DNA of 56,994 bases, from positions 1 to 56,994 of the forward strand of contig CAOPES010000011.1 of the NCBI GenBank assembly GCA_948502395.1, given 5' to 3'. This document shows, one piece after another, positions 28,805-37,911 of the stretch (its first letter is position 1; the number at the start of each line of letters is the position of its first letter). The DNA is from an uncultured Clostridia bacterium. GTDB lineage: Bacteria > Bacillota > Clostridia > TANB77 > CAG-508. The position numbers were made by a program, and so were the translations under genes. The notes under the pieces were generated by a model that had not been told where the DNA came from, made no database searches, and saw only the letters and a list, made by a program, of their open reading frames with translations.

Positions 28805-28837
28805 GGAGTAGGTTATTAAGAAAAAATAATCTACTCC
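28805..28837 (+). promoter_or_regulatory. Strong hairpin between VirB2-like and methylase genes
   Basis: GGAGTAGGTTATT / AATAATCTACTCC, a 13-bp stem with one G-U pair. It sits 10 nt after the stop and 12 nt before the SD of the next gene, without a long T-tract. It may be an mRNA processing or partial termination site that sets stoichiometry. Confidence 0.6.
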
Positions 28838-28862
28838 TAAAAAACTTTAAGGAGGTAATTTT

Positions 28863-29438
28863 ATAGAAGAAAATAAAAAATATAAAATCATATATGCAGA
28901 TCCACCATGGCAATACAAAGTATATTCAGATAAAGGCAAAGGTCGTTCAGCAGAAAATCATTATTCTACAATGAGCATAGAAGATATATGCAAATTACCA
29001 GTAGAGAAAATAGCTGACAAAGACTGTGTCCTTTTTATGTGGATGACTTTTCCAACATTAGTAGAAGGACTAAAAGTTTTGGAGAATTGGGGTTTTAAAT
29101 ATAAAACGGTTGCTTTTGTATGGATTAAGCAAAATAAGAAAACACCATCATTGTTTTGGGGATTAGGTTTTTGGACTAGAGCTAATGCAGAGATATGTAT
29201 ATTAGCAACAAAAGGCAAGCCTAAAAGAATATCTGCAAAAGTGCATCAAGTAATTATATCTCCAGTTGAAGAACATAGTAAAAAGCCAGATGAAACAAGA
29301 AAAAGAATTGTGGAATTGTTAGGAGATATACCAAGAGTAGAACTATTTGCAAGACAAAAAGTAAATGGTTGGGATTCGTGGGGAAATGAAGTAAAATGCG
29401 ATATTGATTTAATGGAATATGGAGATGATGAGAAATAG
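28863..29438 (+). CDS. MT-A70-type adenine methyltransferase, AUA start
   Basis: 191 residues. KIIYADPPWQY is the DPPW catalytic motif, followed by ENHYSTMS, LFMWMTFP, FVWIKQNK, GFWTRANAEICILATKG and EHSKKPDE, the order of MT-A70/DNA N6-adenine methylases. The first ATG in frame (28971) would remove the catalytic motif. After the previous in-frame stop the only codons are GGA GGT AAT TTT ATA, so the start must be ATA at 28863, 7 nt after AGGAGG. It probably marks ICE DNA against restriction. Confidence 0.83.
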   Translation: MEENKKYKIIYADPPWQYKVYSDKGKGRSAENHYSTMSIEDICKLPVEKIADKDCVLFMWMTFPTLVEGLKVLENWGFKYKTVAFVWIKQNKKTPSLFWGLGFWTRANAEICILATKGKPKRISAKVHQVIISPVEEHSKKPDETRKRIVELLGDIPRVELFARQKVNGWDSWGNEVKCDIDLMEYGDDEK

Positions 29439-29734
29439 CAGAATTAAAAAAATTAGAAACAGTAGTAGAAGAAATACTACGAAAAGATAAACTTGCAAGA
29501 GAAGATGACTGTTACTTAATATTACAAGTAATAAGCAAATTATATCCTTATGAAGTAGGAAAACAATTTGCAACAGTAATGTTTAATGCAAAGAATAAAG
29601 GAATAAGTTTTGAAAGCATTACGAGATGTCGAAGAAAATTACAAGAGAAAAATCCAGAATTAAGAGATGAAGAAACAGCAAAAATGAGAAATAAAAAACA
29701 AAAAGAGTATATCAAGTATTCAAAACAAAGTTAG
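29435..29734 (+). CDS. Hypothetical helical protein (99 aa), AUA start overlapping the previous stop
   Basis: The frame (I)AELKKLETVVEEILRKD... runs 99 codons to a TAG at 29732. It has no ATG/GTG/TTG near its beginning. ATA (29435-29437) overlaps the methylase stop TAG (29436-29438), the same layout as the usual ATGA overlaps, with GGAG 10 nt upstream. The first ATG in frame is about 50 codons in. Product is charged and helical (SITRCRRKLQEKNPEL), perhaps DNA-binding. No family recognised. Confidence 0.65.
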   Translation: MAELKKLETVVEEILRKDKLAREDDCYLILQVISKLYPYEVGKQFATVMFNAKNKGISFESITRCRRKLQEKNPELRDEETAKMRNKKQKEYIKYSKQS

Positions 29735-29747
29735 GAGGTGGTAGATA

Positions 29748-30582
29748 TTGAATTGGGTAGTAGGAAACCTACAAAATGCAATAGAAACATGGAACTCAAA
29801 ATTAAGTGAAATATGGACACTTGTATCACAATCGCCAGTTGATTTTAAAGGTGGAACTATCTGGAATGTAATAACAAATATACATGGAGCAGTACAAGCC
29901 ATTGCATTAGCATTACTTGTATTGTTTTTTGTTGTAGGAGTAATGAAAACTTGTCGGAAGTTTTGCAGAAGTAAAAAAGCCAGAGCATGCCCTCAAACTT
30001 TTTATACGATTTGCAGTTGCAAAAGTTTTAGTAACTTATGGTTTAGAGCTAATGATGGCAATTTTTAAGATTGTGCAAGGTTTAGCAAGTACAGTAATGA
30101 GTGCAGCAGGATTAGGTGGAGCAACAAATACAGTTCTGCCAAATGAAATTATATCAGCAGTAGAAGCCTGTAATTTCTTTGAAAGCATACCATTGTGGGC
30201 AGTAACATTGATACGGAGGACTATTTATAACAGTATTGTCATTTGTAATGATTCTTACAGTTTATCGGAAGATTTTTCAAAATCTATCTATATACAGCAA
30301 TATCTCCAATAGCATTTGCAAGTTTTGGTGGAGAGCCAACACAAAATATAGGAAAGAGCTTTATAAAAGGTTATAGTGCAGTATGCCTAGAGGGTGTAAT
30401 TATAATGCTATCATGTGTTATTTTCTCACTGTTTGCAACAAGCCCACCAGTAGTAGATACAAATGCAGCAGCAGTAACAATGGTATGGAAATATATACGG
30501 AGAATTGATATTCAATATGTTGGTGTTAGTAGGTACAGTTAAAATATCAGATAGATTAGTAAGAGAAATGTTAGGTTTATAG
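29748..30582 (+). CDS. VirB6/TrbL-like channel protein with four CGG +1 sites
   Basis: TTG start, SD AGGAGGTG. C skips at 29955, 30214, 30266 and 30498 give 276 residues with about six membrane helices: IALALLVLFFVVGVMKTC, GLASTVMSAAGLGG, IPLWAVTLIGGLFITVLSF, SPIAFASFGG, GYSAVCLEGVIIMLSCVIF and GELIFNMLVLVGTVK. The AISPIAFASFGG...GYSAVCLEG block is typical of the inner-membrane channel subunit of CTn elements. Between shifts the zero frame yields short basic nonsense. It would form the cytoplasmic-membrane pore with VirB4. Confidence 0.82.
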
Positions 30583-30595
30583 GAGGAACAATAGA

Positions 30596-31471
30596 ATGCA
30601 AGAACAGATAAAAATTGCAAAAGTATGGCATATTGAGAACAATGAATTAACTTGTAAAAATAAGAAAGTAGTATTATCAACATATAATGATGTTGAGATA
30701 GCTACTTTAAAAGAAGAAAGATATTATGATGTGCAAGAGTTTTTAATTAAAGACAAAAATAATGAATATTGGAAATTAGGAATTGCTCCAATAAGATTAA
30801 ATATGTTTATAGGAAGTATAGATTCATATTTATCAGAGCCATCAGTAGTAGAAAAATATAGAGAAGATATAACAGAAGCATATAAGAAATTAGATCTAAA
30901 AGCATTCTGGAAAAAGAAAATAAATGAAAATAGGTATTTCAATAAATGTGAATTAGAATATATCAATAGGTACTTTCCAGAGATTTATGAACAAGCAAGA
31001 GAAAGTAGAAGAACATTTGAAGAAAATAGAGATAGGGAACAAGAACAAAAAAGGCAAGAACAGGAACAGAAAGAACAAGAGAAAATAAAAGCTGTAAATG
31101 ACAGATTCAAAAAAGCGTTAAAAGAAATGAAATATAAAATCTTTATTGGAGAAATGATTTCAGTTGAGGACTTTGAGTTTTATAAAGATGATAAATGCAG
31201 TGGTAGAACAATACAAAATAATATTCTATATTTAGCAAAACTATATGGAATAAAAATACCATTAGCAACACAAGGATTTATAAACAATAGGTTAAAAAGT
31301 TATAATTTCAAAACAAGAGATTGCTTTTATAAAATAACAGATGAAAATAAGAGATGTAGCACAAAAATGGGGATTTATTTAGAGCAAATTTATCAAAAGA
31401 TACAAGAAGAATATAAAGAGAGTTTTAAAAGGAAAATGAAACTTGTACCAGAAAAGAGTATGGAAAGGTAG
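30596..31471 (+). CDS. Hypothetical ICE protein (291 aa) with coiled coil
   Basis: ATG with SD AGGAGGA. The N-terminal 120 residues are mixed alpha/beta. A Glu/Gln/Lys/Arg-rich coiled coil (about 140-175) follows, then a C-terminal alpha/beta part (YKIFIGEMISVEDFEFYKDDKCSGRTIQNN). No membrane segment and no known family. Such cytosolic proteins occur in CTn transfer operons between VirB6 and PrgI; function unknown. Confidence 0.65.
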   Translation: MQEQIKIAKVWHIENNELTCKNKKVVLSTYNDVEIATLKEERYYDVQEFLIKDKNNEYWKLGIAPIRLNMFIGSIDSYLSEPSVVEKYREDITEAYKKLDLKAFWKKKINENRYFNKCELEYINRYFPEIYEQARESRRTFEENRDREQEQKRQEQEQKEQEKIKAVNDRFKKALKEMKYKIFIGEMISVEDFEFYKDDKCSGRTIQNNILYLAKLYGIKIPLATQGFINNRLKSYNFKTRDCFYKITDENKRCSTKMGIYLEQIYQKIQEEYKESFKRKMKLVPEKSMER

Positions 31472-31475
31472 GAAA

Positions 31476-31943
31476 ATGAAATATTTAGTTACAAATTACA
31501 AAGATAATGCAGAAAAACAGGAAATAGAAAGCAAAGGCTTATATTGTTATGATTTAAGACATAGTGATGAGGGTGGAGAAATTGCAACTATTGAGAAAAG
31601 TGTTTTAGTAAATAGAATAGGCTCTATTATTACAGATAAGGAATTAAAATTTGGCAATAAATACTACAATAATTTTATAGATTTTGAGGAATTTTCAGCT
31701 AGAAATACAGAAGTATATACAATAGAACAATTACAAGACAAACAAAAAGAAAAAGTAAATGAAAATAGCCATAAAGTAATAAATGGTTATTCAATTCATA
31801 AAGAGGGTACTTGGTGTGAGATAACTAAAAATGGGCAACATATTTTTGATGGGAATGTAGATGCAAATATGACTTCAGAACAAATTTATAAAAAAGTAAT
31901 GGAGAACTTTAATAAGAATAAAAAAGGAAGAGAGGCACGATAA
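31476..31943 (+). CDS. LPD28-like hypothetical protein
   Basis: ATG chosen at 31476 (SD AAAGGTAGG). 155 residues. The start MKYLVTNYKDNAEKQEIESKGLYCYDLRHSDEGG...ATIEKSVLVNRIGSIIT resembles the LPD28-type domain found in polyvalent proteins of conjugative elements. The end is Lys-rich. It is directly joined to the PrgI gene (next base). Role unknown. Confidence 0.6.
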   Translation: MKYLVTNYKDNAEKQEIESKGLYCYDLRHSDEGGEIATIEKSVLVNRIGSIITDKELKFGNKYYNNFIDFEEFSARNTEVYTIEQLQDKQKEKVNENSHKVINGYSIHKEGTWCEITKNGQHIFDGNVDANMTSEQIYKKVMENFNKNKKGREAR

Positions 31944-32342
31944 TTGGAAGTAAAAATCAATAGAGAAATAAGAGAATATACGGAAAGCATATTTTTTGGA
32001 CTGTCATTAAGGCAGTTCATTTTTTCTATATGTGCTTGTGTAGTAGCTGTTATCCTATATTTTATATTAAAACCTTATTGTGGAATTGAAACTTTATCAT
32101 GGGTTTGTATATTAGGTGCAGCACCATTCGCAGCACTAGGGTTTATTAAATATAATGGAATGACAGCAGAAAAGTTTGTTGCAGCTTGGATTAAATCAAT
32201 GATACTTACACCTAAAAGATTAACTTTCAAGCCAATAAACTTATACTACGAGGATTTGAAAAACATAGAAAATAGAAAAGTAAAAAAAGAGAGAAAAAAT
32301 AAAAATAAGGAGGATTCGCAAAGTATTGAAAACATTAAATAA
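31944..32342 (+). CDS. PrgI/VirB3-like membrane protein
   Basis: 132 residues, TTG start. Pattern EVKINREIREYTESIFFGLSLRQFIFS, two membrane helices and a cytosolic tail with GMTAEKFVAAWIKSM. This is the PrgI family found immediately before VirB4 in Gram-positive type IV systems. The Lys-rich end overlaps the VirB4 start by 17 nt, and the SD of virB4 is inside it. Confidence 0.88.
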   Translation: MEVKINREIREYTESIFFGLSLRQFIFSICACVVAVILYFILKPYCGIETLSWVCILGAAPFAALGFIKYNGMTAEKFVAAWIKSMILTPKRLTFKPINLYYEDLKNIENRKVKKERKNKNKEDSQSIENIK

Positions 32343-34665
32343 ATTATTTAAACAAGACAAAGAGAAGTTTGTCATACCACGAAGTGTGCAAGATGCCATT
32401 CCTATTAAGGCAATATGGGAAGACGGCATCTTTTTTATTGGGAAAAATAAGTATTCAAAATGTTATAAATTTAGTGATATAAATTATGCAGTAGCAAGTA
32501 GAGATGATAAAGAAGCAATGTTTTTAGAATATTCGGAGTTATTAAATTCATTTGATACAGGTGCTACTACTAAAATAACTATAATCAATAGAAGATTAAA
32601 TAAAATTGACTTTGAAGAAACTATGCTATTACCTATGGAAAATGATGATTTAGATAAATTTAGAAAAGAATATAATAAAATGTTACTAGATAAAGCAACA
32701 GCTTCAAATGGTATAGTACAAGAGAAATTTATAACAATATCAGTTGATAAAAAAAGTATAGAGGAAGCAAAGAATTATTTTGCAAGAGTTGGAACAGACT
32801 TGATAAATCATTTCAAAGAATTAGGCTCTATATGTATTGAATTAGATGCAGTAGAAAGATTAAGAATATTTCATGACTTTTATAGGGTGGGAGAAGAAAC
32901 TTCATTTAATTTTGATATGATAACTAATATGAGAAAAGGACATAGCTTTAAGGATTTTATTTGTCCAGATTCTATGGAATTTGAAAGTGATTATTTCAAA
33001 ATTGGAAACAGATATGGTAGAGTTATATTCTTGAAAGAGTATGCAAGCTATATTAAGGACAGCATGGTAGCAGAATTAACAGATATAAATAAAAATATGA
33101 TGATGAGTATAGATGTTATACCAATACCTATGGATGAGGCAGTTAGAGAAGCAGAGAATAGAAGATTAGGAATAGAAACTAATATCACGAATTGGCAAAG
33201 ACGACAAAATGCAAATAATAACTTTTCAGCAATTATTCCTTATGACATGGAGCAACAAAGAGAACAAAGCAAAGAGTTTTTAGATGACTTAATAACTCGT
33301 GATCAAAGAATGTTTATATCAGTTCTTACAATGGTGCATACAGCAGAAAGCAAAGAAGAATTAGACAATGATACAGAAGCATTGCTAACAATAGCAAGAA
33401 AACATTTATGTCAGTTCGGTGTGCTAAAATTTCAGCAACTTGATGGCTTAAATACAGCTATGCCGTTTGGAGTAAGAAAAATTGACACTTTAAGAACACT
33501 TACAACAGAATCTCTTGCAGTATTTATGCCATTTAGAGTACAAGAAATAAGACACGAAAACGGAATATACTATGGGCAAAATGTCATTAGCAAAAATATG
33601 ATTATTGCAGATAGAAAGCAATTATTGAACGGAAATAGCTTTATTCTAGGTGTTAGTGGTAGTGGAAAGAGTTTCATAGCAAAAGAAGAAATTGTTTCTA
33701 TAATGTTAAAAGATCCTAATGCAGATGTGATAATTGTAGATCCAGAAAGGGAAGCAAGTTCACTTGTAAAATCGCTAGGTGGAGAAGTAATAAAAATATC
33801 AGCAACAAGTGGAAACCATATCAATGCTATGGACATGAATAAAGACTATGGAGATGGAGCAAATCCTATCATATTAAAATCAGAGTTCATACTTTCACTA
33901 TGCGAACAGCTAGTAGGAAGTAATAATTTAGGTGCAAAACAGAAATCTATAATAGACAGATGCACAGCAAGTGTGTATAGGTATTATCAGCAAGGTAATT
34001 ATCAAGGTACACCACCTACACTACAAGACTTTTATGAGGAATTGTTAAGACAACAAGAGCCAGAAGCAAAAGAAATAGCACTTGCTATTGAATTATTTGT
34101 AAATGGTAGTTTGAACACATTTGCAAAATCTACAAATGTTGATACACATAATCGTTTAGTGTGTTATGACATTTTAGATTTGGGAAAGCAACTACTACCT
34201 ATTGGAATGTTAGTAGTGCTAGATTCGATTTTGAATAGAATAACAATGAATAGGTCAAAAGGTAGAAATACCTTTATTTTTATTGATGAAATTTACTTGT
34301 TATTCCAATACGAGTATTCAGCAAATTTCCTATTCACACTATGGAAGAGAGTGAGAAAATATCGGAGCATATTGCACACGGAATTACGCAAAATGTGGAA
34401 GATATGTTGCAAAGCCATACAGCAAGAACAATGCTAGCAAATAGTGAGCTTATTATCATGTTAAATCAAGCAAGCACCGACAGAGTAGAACTTGCAAAAC
34501 TATTAAATATATCAGACTTACAAATGAGCTATATTACAAATGTAAATGCAGGAGAAGGGCTAATAAAAATAGGAAGTTCACTAATTCCATTTGTAAACAG
34601 ATTCCCACGAAATACAGAGTTATACAAACTAATGACAACAAAACCTCGGAGAAGGTGTTGCATAG
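32326..34665 (+). CDS. virB4: VirB4 ATPase with three CGG +1 sites
   Basis: TTG start, SD AAGGAGG. 778 residues after C skips at 34363, 34379 and 34647. N-terminal VirB4 domain, then LGVSGSGKSFIAKEE (Walker A), ADVIIVDPERE, NTFIFIDEIYLLF (Walker B) and RKYGAYCTGITQNVEDML, the conserved C-terminal motif; the first two shifts lie inside this last motif. The third sets the proper end PGEGVA. In the zero frame the protein ends after WKRVRKYRSILHTELRKMWK, losing the last motif. It powers channel assembly and transfer. The TAG overlaps the sortase GTG by one base. Confidence 0.9.
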
Positions 34666-35408
34666 TGAAAAAAGTATTGTATGTATTTTGCATTATGCTG
34701 CTAATAAGTTCAATTCTTATTAGCAGTTATTGTATTTATAAAGAATTGAAACAAAATAAAGAACAAGAAAACAATTTTGAAGAACTAATTGAAATAGTAG
34801 AACAAACAAATCCAGAAGAAAAAGAACAAGAAGAAACAGTAATAAATATAGATAACTTATATGCTATCAATAGTGATATTGTAGGTTGGTTAAGAATAAA
34901 CGATACAACAATAAATTACCCAATAATGCAGACAAAAAGTGATCCTAACTATTATTTGCATAGAGATTTTTATAAAAAGTATTCATCTTATGGAACACCT
35001 TATATGTCAGAAGAATGTAGTATAAATACAAGCGATAACCTTGTAATTTATGGACATCACATGAATCATAAAAAGGTATTTGGAGCATTAGAAGATTATA
35101 AATCAAAAGAATTTTACGAAAATCATAAGGTTATAGAGTTTACAACATTAGAAGAAAAACAAAAATATGAAATTTTTGCAGTATTTAAAACAGTAGTATA
35201 TAGCAAAAATACTTTTAAATATTACAATTTTGTAAATTTTAGTAGCGAAGATGAGTTCAATATATTTATAAATAGGTGTAAAGAATTATCATTTTATGAA
35301 ACAAATATAAACCCTCAATATCAAGATAAATTTATTACACTTTCTACTTGTGAATATAGCAATAAGAACGGAAGATTAGTAGTTATTGCAAGAAAAATAA
35401 ACAATTAG
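34665..35408 (+). CDS. srtB: Class B sortase
   Basis: GTG start directly at the VirB4 stop, SD GGAGAAGG. 247 residues: one N-terminal membrane helix, then IVGWLRINDTTINYPIMQ, YLHRDFYKKYSSYGTPYM, LVIYGHHM (catalytic His) and TLSTCEYS (catalytic Cys), with a late Arg (NGRLVVIARK). This is the class B sortase pattern seen in clostridial CTn elements. It probably attaches the TPKTG adhesin encoded at 5559 to the cell wall. Confidence 0.9.
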   Translation: MKKVLYVFCIMLLISSILISSYCIYKELKQNKEQENNFEELIEIVEQTNPEEKEQEETVINIDNLYAINSDIVGWLRINDTTINYPIMQTKSDPNYYLHRDFYKKYSSYGTPYMSEECSINTSDNLVIYGHHMNHKKVFGALEDYKSKEFYENHKVIEFTTLEEKQKYEIFAVFKTVVYSKNTFKYYNFVNFSSEDEFNIFINRCKELSFYETNINPQYQDKFITLSTCEYSNKNGRLVVIARKINN

Positions 35409-35419
35409 GAGGTATTTGT

Positions 35420-37024
35420 TTGGCAGATATTAAAGTTAAAGAAAGCAAAAAAGGAACAGTAAAAACAATTAACAAAGCAGTAGTTGGCACAGAGAAAATG
35501 AAAGACAGATTAGTACAAGCAAAGGACAAAACAAAAGAAACATACCAAGAAGAAACAAGTGATAGTGGAACAGAGTATGCAATAAATAAAATATCAAAAA
35601 CAGCAAGTAATCTACCTAATAATATTTATAGATTTAATAAATATGGAAAAAAGAATTTTGACAAGACAGTACAAAATATTCAAAATGTAAATCAAAAAAT
35701 GAAAACGATAAAAAAGAAAAATCATGCCAAAAAAGTAGTAAAACAAATGAAAAATGCAACAAAGACTATAAAAAAAGAAATAAAAACAGCAGAAAGAACA
35801 GTTAAAACAACAAAGCAGGTAGCAAAAACAACAGCCAAAGCAACTAAAAGAGCAATACAAATGGCAAAGGCAACAGCTAAAGCAACAGTAAAGGCAATAA
35901 AAGTAGGAATAAAAGCAACGATAGCAGCAATAAAGGCTATCATAGTTGCAACAAAAGCACTAATTGCATTTTTAGTAGCAGGTGGGTGGATCGTTGTCCT
36001 AATTATAATTGTAGTTTGCTTAATAGCAATGCTAGTTAGTTCGATTTTTGGCATTTTCTTTTCAAGTGAAGATACAGGTAGTACAATAACTGTAAATGGA
36101 CAACAACAAGTAGTAACAATGAATCAAGTAATAGCAGACTTAAATACAGAATTTATGAATAAGATAACACAAATACAGAAAGATAATCCTTATGATGAGT
36201 ATGATATAAATTCGCATAGAGCAGAATGGAAAGATGTACTAGCAATATACACAGTTAAATTAAGCAATGGTAATAATGAAGCAGATGTAATAACCTTAAA
36301 TGATGAAAAGGTTAATCTTCTAAAAGAGATTTTTTGGGAAATGAATGAAATATCATTTACAAAAGATGAAGAAAGTCATGAAGAAATAAGAATAGGTTTT
36401 GCATCTACTGACAGAGTAACAGTAACAAAAGTTAAGTTGCATATTACAATAACAGGAAAAACAGCAAATGAAATGGCAGACAAATACAACTTTACTCAAG
36501 CACAAAGAGAACAACTACTAGAGTTAACAGATAATAAATATGCTAATATGTGGTCATCAGTAATATATGGCTCATCTGTTGGAAGTAACGATATTGTGCT
36601 AGTTGCAGCTTCACAAATAGGAAATGTTGGAGGACAACCATATTGGAGTTGGTATGGATATGATTCTCGTGTGGAATGGTGTGCTTGCTTTGTTTCGTGG
36701 TGTGCTAATGAATGTGGCTACATTGAAGCAGGAATTATTCCCAAATTTGCTGGGTGTCAGAGTGAAGGTGTAGACTGGTTTAGAACTTGTGGACTTTGGA
36801 AAGAAAAAGGATTCTCTCCAAAACCAGGGGACATTATTTTCTTTGACTGGGCAGATAAAGAAACAGGAGTAAGGAATGGACAAGCAGATCATGTAGGTAT
36901 AGTAGAAAAAACAGAAAATGGAAGAGTTTATACAATAGAGGGAAATTCGAGCGATAGTTGTTGCAGAAGAGATTATGATATAAACAGTTTAGATATTTTA
37001 GGGTATGGAACGCCAATGTACTAA
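35420..37024 (+). CDS. CHAP-domain peptidoglycan hydrolase (VirB1-like)
   Basis: TTG start, SD AGGAGGT. 534 residues: a long cytosolic Lys/Ala/Thr-rich helical part (1-180), one membrane helix (WIVVLIIIVVCLIAMLVSSIFGIFF), an extracellular domain, then a CHAP domain with VEWCACFVSWC (catalytic Cys), PGDIIFFDW, ADHVGIVEK (catalytic His) and YTIEGNSS. It opens the cell wall for the transfer channel. Last gene of the transfer operon; a strong terminator follows. Confidence 0.88.
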   Translation: MADIKVKESKKGTVKTINKAVVGTEKMKDRLVQAKDKTKETYQEETSDSGTEYAINKISKTASNLPNNIYRFNKYGKKNFDKTVQNIQNVNQKMKTIKKKNHAKKVVKQMKNATKTIKKEIKTAERTVKTTKQVAKTTAKATKRAIQMAKATAKATVKAIKVGIKATIAAIKAIIVATKALIAFLVAGGWIVVLIIIVVCLIAMLVSSIFGIFFSSEDTGSTITVNGQQQVVTMNQVIADLNTEFMNKITQIQKDNPYDEYDINSHRAEWKDVLAIYTVKLSNGNNEADVITLNDEKVNLLKEIFWEMNEISFTKDEESHEEIRIGFASTDRVTVTKVKLHITITGKTANEMADKYNFTQAQREQLLELTDNKYANMWSSVIYGSSVGSNDIVLVAASQIGNVGGQPYWSWYGYDSRVEWCACFVSWCANECGYIEAGIIPKFAGCQSEGVDWFRTCGLWKEKGFSPKPGDIIFFDWADKETGVRNGQADHVGIVEKTENGRVYTIEGNSSDSCCRRDYDINSLDILGYGTPMY

Positions 37025-37033
37025 TAAAAATAA

Positions 37034-37082
37034 GCAGAAGAGCTACTTATAAAAAATAAGTATTTCTTCTGCGATTTTTTTG
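37034..37082 (+). terminator. Terminator of the transfer operon
   Basis: GCAGAAGA / TTCTTCTGC with an inner TTAT / ATAA pairing, followed by GATTTTTTTG. It separates the core from cargo block II. Confidence 0.85.
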
Positions 37083-37089
37083 TTTTTTA

Positions 37090-37118
37090 AAGACAAAATG
37101 AAAAATAAATGATATAAT
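37090..37118 (+). promoter_or_regulatory. Promoter before cargo block II
   Basis: AAGACA, 17-nt spacer and TATAAT (37113-37118), about 25 nt before the first cargo ATG. Confidence 0.55.
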
Positions 37119-37142
37119 GCAATACAGAATGGAGTGGAAACA

Positions 37143-37397
37143 ATGACAACGCAATTTGTAGAGAATCTTATAAATGAAAAGATGATAAAAAATGAAAATG
37201 AAATTATCTTTACTTTCTATGAATTAAGAGTTAAGCATAATTTATCAGAAGAGGAAGTTGACAAATTTTTAGCACTATGTAAAACAAGACTAGAAGGTAT
37301 AGATTATAAAGTTTATTTCACAGGTGCAAAATTTACATATCAAAATGCAAATAGAACAGTACAAGACAATGAACTTATGGTAGCAATAAGGGAATAA
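37143..37397 (+). CDS. Small hypothetical protein (84 aa)
   Basis: ATG chosen at 37143 (GGAG 8 nt upstream); an in-frame GTG at 37134 lies in the SD. Product MTTQFVENLINEKMIKNENE..., with a helix-turn-helix-like helical beginning (FTFYELRVKHNLSEEEVDKFLALC). No close family recognised. It has its own promoter. Confidence 0.6.
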   Translation: MTTQFVENLINEKMIKNENEIIFTFYELRVKHNLSEEEVDKFLALCKTRLEGIDYKVYFTGAKFTYQNANRTVQDNELMVAIRE

Positions 37398-37434
37398 TTT
37401 AGATGAATTAAAATATGGAAAAGAGGATGTAATA

Positions 37435-37617
37435 ATGAAATATTCAAAAAGTGAAAAACAATTATTTAATGAGGCAGGAATATATGTTGAAGATAAAGAT
37501 TATACAAAAGAAGAAAGAGAAAACTTAAAAATAAAAGTAACAGATTATATTATGAATCAGAGTTCAAAAGATATAAGTAATCTTAATAAGAAATTTAGCA
37601 ATATTTTATATAGTTAA
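37435..37617 (+). CDS. Small hypothetical protein (60 aa)
   Basis: ATG with SD AAGAGGATG-type sequence. The 60-residue charged product (MKYSKSEKQLFNEAGIYVED...) has no membrane segment. Probably co-transcribed with the preceding gene. Function unknown. Confidence 0.55.
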   Translation: MKYSKSEKQLFNEAGIYVEDKDYTKEERENLKIKVTDYIMNQSSKDISNLNKKFSNILYS

Positions 37618-37668
37618 GTTGAAAGACTAATAGTAATTTATTGCTCTAATTAAGGAGGAAATGTAAAA

Positions 37669-37869
37669 ATGAAAAATAAAAATGTTAGAAATAGTGGAAT
37701 GGGATTTATTAGTGTATTAACTTTAATATTCATAGTGTTGAAGTTAACGAATAACATTAGTTGGTCTTGGATATGGGTATTATCTCCAATATGGATTACA
37801 GCTGTTTTACTTATAATAATTTTTGCAGTTATTATGATAGGTGGTAGAATAAAAAAAGGAAAATGGTAA
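37669..37869 (+). CDS. Small two-helix membrane protein (66 aa)
   Basis: ATG with a strong SD AAGGAGG. Two hydrophobic helices (FISVLTLIFIVLKL and IWVLSPIWITAVLLIIIFAVIMIGG) joined by a short loop, and a basic end (RIKKGKW). Resembles small integral membrane proteins common in Firmicutes cargo; function unknown. The boundary motif AAATTACAAT follows at 37875. Confidence 0.6.
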   Translation: MKNKNVRNSGMGFISVLTLIFIVLKLTNNISWSWIWVLSPIWITAVLLIIIFAVIMIGGRIKKGKW

Positions 37870-37911
37870 ACACAAAATTACAATATATCACTAGGAATGG
37901 GGGAATAATAA

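Noticed and set aside
10609..34665. Treating the helicase, VirD4, VirB6 and VirB4 genes as decayed pseudogenes
   Set aside because: The breaks are all of one kind, there are no other indels or premature stops, and the restored proteins keep all motifs and normal length.
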